A stretch of DNA of 37,575 nucleotides from Mycolicibacterium porcinum (GTDB lineage: Bacteria > Actinomycetota > Actinomycetes > Mycobacteriales > Mycobacteriaceae), in NCBI GenBank assembly GCA_001942045.1, contig MSTD01000036.1, positions 25,043 through 62,617 on the forward strand, read 5' to 3'. The notes under the pieces were generated by a model. That model had not been told where the DNA came from. It searched no databases and saw only the letters and a program-made list of their open reading frames with translations. The first letter of the stretch is position 1. Each line of letters starts with the position of its first letter. Both the position numbers and the translations under genes were made by a program. Shown here in pieces: positions 35,806 to 37,575 of this stretch.

Positions 35806-36266
35806 TGCTCGCTGTCGGTGCCCCGGCGCCCGATTTCACGCTCCGGGACCAGAACGGCAGGCCGATCACCCTCAGCGCGTACCGTGGCGCCAAGGACGTG
35901 CTGCTGGTGTTCTTTCCGTTGGCATTCACCGGCGTGTGTGAAGGCGAACTCGGAGAGATTCGCGACAAGCTGCCGCTCTACGAAAACGACGACACCGCGA
36001 CCCTGGCCATCTCCGTCGGACCGCCACCGACGCACAAGATCTGGTCCATCGAAAGCGGATTCACCTTCCCGGTCCTGTCGGATTTCTGGCCGCACGGCGC
36101 GGTCAGCCAGGCCTACGGCGTGTTCAACGACGACGCCGGATACCCGAACCGCGGCACCTTCGTCGTCGACCGGGCCGGCAAGATCCGTTTCGCGGAGATG
36201 ATGGATCCGGGTCAGCCACGCGATCAGGCGGTGTGGCGGGAGGCACTGGCGGCATTACGGGTCTGA
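35805..36266 (+). CDS. ahpE: One-cysteine peroxiredoxin AhpE
   Basis: This 153-residue thioredoxin-fold peroxiredoxin reduces hydroperoxides and peroxynitrite. The peroxidatic C45 lies in FFPLAFTGVCEGE, with the conserved Thr42 and no resolving cysteine elsewhere, as in M. tuberculosis AhpE of equal length. It is probably recycled by mycoredoxin and mycothiol, which fits the mycothiol genes elsewhere in the window. GTG 35805 overlaps the preceding stop (TAGTG); GAGGGG lies just upstream. A hairpin follows 24 bp after the stop. Confidence 0.95.
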   Translation: MLAVGAPAPDFTLRDQNGRPITLSAYRGAKDVLLVFFPLAFTGVCEGELGEIRDKLPLYENDDTATLAISVGPPPTHKIWSIESGFTFPVLSDFWPHGAVSQAYGVFNDDAGYPNRGTFVVDRAGKIRFAEMMDPGQPRDQAVWREALAALRV

Positions 36267-36290
36267 CCAAACACCCGCGGGATTTCCGGT

Positions 36291-36307
36291 CACGCCGTCT
36301 CGGCGTG
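36291..36307 (+). terminator. Short hairpin terminator after ahpE
   Basis: CACGCCG (36291-36297), TCT and CGGCGTG (36301-36307) form a 7-bp stem with a 3-nt loop, without a T-tract. It ends the ahpE transcript and abuts TACCGT (36308-36313), a likely -10 element of the tRNA gene. Confidence 0.6.
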
Positions 36308-36323
36308 TACCGTGCCTGCGACG

Positions 36324-36398
36324 GGGCGCGTAGCTCAGTGGTAGAGCTCTGGTTTTACACACCAGCGGTCGGCGGTTCGATACCGTCCGCGCCCACCA
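36324..36398 (+). tRNA. tRNA-Val (anticodon UAC)
   Basis: The 75-nt cloverleaf has acceptor arms GGGCGCG (36324-36330) and CGCGCCC (36388-36394), discriminator A and an encoded CCA end. The D arm is GCTC-AGTGGTAGA-GCTC. The anticodon stem CTGGT/ACCAG has loop TTTACAC, giving anticodon TAC that reads GUA. The T arm contains GGTTCGATACC. The acceptor and anticodon stems pair fully. Confidence 0.96.
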
Positions 36399-36547
36399 AT
36401 GTTCCTCCAGGTCAAACTGCTTTTGAGGTTTGCTACTGTCAATCTTCTGGGGTCCGGAAAGCCTCCGGTGTCCCTGGAGGGTTTCGTAGATCTGTTTTCG
36501 AATTTCTACTTCGGGTGGCCTGCAATCGCCGGACGCCGACATCACGG

Positions 36548-37174
36548 CTACTCAGCGAAGGCGATAATGTTCTCGGCGCTTGCCCGATAGCTGACGTCGA
36601 AATCGCCGCCGCAGGTGATCATTGCCAGGTGTGAGCCCTGGGAGTTGTCGGACAGCGCTCGCCGCAGTGCTTCGGGATCATTCTTCGGGATGCCAGATAC
36701 CACGCGGGTGATGCGAAAACGGGCCCGTGCGTCCGGGCTGAGACCGGAGATATTGACCTGGTCACCGGGGCGCAGCTCACCGAGGCGGTTGAACACCGCG
36801 TAGCCACCACCAACTTGTGTATGCCCCAACAAGATTGCCATACCAGGCGCGCCAACCAGGGGGCCAGCATTCCACCATCCGACGCTGAATCCATCCGGAG
36901 GCACACCAAACGTCGGCACCATCTGGCCACCGAGGAACGGTGCTGAGACCATCGCAGTCCCCACCGGGACGACGGCGGCTTTCACTCCGATTGACGGGAT
37001 ATCGAGTTCGGCAGGGGCAAACGCCGTCGTTTCGACCGGCGATGGACTGGCGGGCAGCGGCAGCACTGTCACGGGCGCCGGGCTCGAACCAGGCTGCGAC
37101 CAAGCCGATCCGGGTAGGGCCAGGGTGATCACCAAACCGGTGATTACCCCGGCGATGACGTGACGGATCACCAT
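36548..37174 (-). CDS. Sortase-family transpeptidase (class E/F-like)
   Basis: The 208-residue protein has an N-terminal signal or anchor helix (VIAGVITGLVITLALPG, ending near AWS), a Pro/Ser/Val-rich linker, then a sortase domain from about residue 55. The catalytic residues are visible: H118 in LLGHTQVGGG, C188 in MITCGG and R197 in SYRAS. Sortases join secreted proteins to the cell wall or to each other; in mycobacteria, sortase-like proteins are common but their targets are little known. It lies 10 bp after a proline-rich repeat protein in the same direction, a likely partner or substrate. The larger open frame upstream is that other gene's region read in a different frame. Confidence 0.88.
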   Translation of the reverse strand: MVIRHVIAGVITGLVITLALPGSAWSQPGSSPAPVTVLPLPASPSPVETTAFAPAELDIPSIGVKAAVVPVGTAMVSAPFLGGQMVPTFGVPPDGFSVGWWNAGPLVGAPGMAILLGHTQVGGGYAVFNRLGELRPGDQVNISGLSPDARARFRITRVVSGIPKNDPEALRRALSDNSQGSHLAMITCGGDFDVSYRASAENIIAFAE

Positions 37175-37184
37175 GTCCTGGCGC

Positions 37185-37575
37185 CTACGGGAACATTGCC
37201 GGATCGACCAATCCTGTCGGTGCCTGAATCGGATACTGCGCGACTCCACCCGGTCCGAAAGCGGGTGACGCGGGCACCATCCCGGGATTCGGGTAGGCCT
37301 CAGCCGATGGGTCGACGGGGCCTCCGGGGGCACCGGGCATGTTATTCGGCGCGAATGGGTCTGCCGACGGCGTCGTCGCGTCCGGCCACGCCGGCGCTGG
37401 GGCCGGTGCGGGTTGCGGACCCGGACCTGGCCACACTCCTGGGAAGACGGGTTGTGGTTGTGGGTCGGGGCGTGGGCCGGGGTTGATGTCTGGGAAGACA
37501 GGTCGGGGCTGTGGGTCTGGCGTGTCGCCGCCGCTGTCGTCGCAGTTGTTCCCGCCGCCGCCACCACTGTTGCCG
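37185..37575 (-). CDS. Proline-rich repeat protein, 5' part beyond window
   Basis: The frame is open from the right window edge to TAG at 37185-37187, so the N-terminus is missing; the GTG at 37436 is probably internal. About 129 residues are seen. They begin with a Gly/Asn/Asp-rich stretch (GNSGGGGGNNCDDSGGD), then two 17-codon repeats (DPQPRPVFP and DPQPQPVFP units), then Pro/Ala/Gly-rich sequence ending GLVDPAMFP. Such composition suits an extended, secreted or wall-spanning segment. No LPxTG-type sortase signal is present at the end. It is 10 bp upstream of the sortase gene and in the same operon. Confidence 0.7.
   Translation of the reverse strand, partial: GNSGGGGGNNCDDSGGDTPDPQPRPVFPDINPGPRPDPQPQPVFPGVWPGPGPQPAPAPAPAWPDATTPSADPFAPNNMPGAPGGPVDPSAEAYPNPGMVPASPAFGPGGVAQYPIQAPTGLVDPAMFP
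37440..37517 (-). repeat. Two 27-nt direct repeats, 51-nt period, in the proline-rich gene
   Basis: 37440-37466 and 37491-37517 are similar (both start TGGGAAGAC on the plus strand and end GTGGGTC) and encode DPQPxPVFP. The period is 17 codons, so changes in copy number would keep the frame. Confidence 0.7.

Noticed and set aside
36404..36480. CCTCCAGG/CCTGGAGG inverted repeat after the tRNA
   Set aside because: The arms are 8 bp with a loop of about 60 nt, which can arise by chance in GC-rich DNA. A smaller CCGGA-AAGCC-TCCGG hairpin inside is also weak. The 149-bp stretch 36399-36547 shows no gene.
36255..36545. 96-codon minus-strand frame across the tRNA-Val gene
   Set aside because: It is antisense to the tRNA (its WWARTVSNRRP-like segment is the familiar false translation of a tRNA) and has no independent support.

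Overview
The window is high-GC DNA from a mycobacterium, most likely an environmental, rapidly growing Mycolicibacterium-type species. The evidence is the intact FAS-II mycolate cluster (fabD-acpM-kasA-kasB-accD6) with its regulator mabR next to aceE, a mycothiol-dependent formaldehyde dehydrogenase (mscR), ahpE, and many start codons preceded at 5-9 nt by a TANNNT -10 element, the usual layout of mycobacterial leaderless transcripts. Gene order follows the M. tuberculosis Rv2264c-Rv2237 neighbourhood in reverse, with several accessory genes inserted. The species cannot be named from the sequence.

Bases 1-7600: the 3' part of an Hsp70-like, membrane-anchored protein with a Pro/Thr-rich tail (Rv2264c type), an IlvX-like ThDP enzyme, then a minus-strand run of a SABATH-type carboxyl methyltransferase, a LapA-like membrane protein, a StyA-like flavoprotein, a metallo-beta-lactamase-fold hydrolase and mscR. 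The last two overlap by 4 bp under one promoter that carries a palindromic operator.

Bases 7600-12950: a TPR-like protein, a serine beta-lactamase-family protein (Rv2257c type), a DUF3145 protein (Rv2256c type), a small secreted protein (Rv2253 type) and a large secreted DUF4185 protein.

Bases 12950-17270 look like an inserted catabolic cassette: a short-chain dehydrogenase, a remnant of a patatin-like gene and a Baeyer-Villiger monooxygenase on one strand, with a TetR regulator and an HSL-type esterase divergent. Together they would oxidise an alcohol to a ketone, convert this to an ester and cleave it. The esterase reads 91 bp into the 3' end of the neighbouring lipid kinase gene, consistent with an insertion junction.

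Bases 17177-21835: a conserved glycerolipid block (diacylglycerol kinase, alkyl-DHAP-synthase-like flavoenzyme, TetR, glpD1) arranged around a 17-bp divergent promoter. Bases 21900-24810: a DUF2235 hydrolase, a LysR regulator, a divergent SDR of an atypical subfamily and a strong bidirectional terminator.

Bases 24824-34536, all minus strand: aceE, then mabR, then fabD-acpM-kasA-kasB-accD6. A TTTTGT-N9-ACAAAA palindrome lies upstream of fabD, as expected for a MabR operator. Bases 34682-37575: a lipoprotein, a DUF3052 protein, ahpE, tRNA-Val(UAC), and a sortase following a proline-rich repeat protein that runs off the window. No CRISPR array, insertion sequence, rRNA or replication origin was seen.
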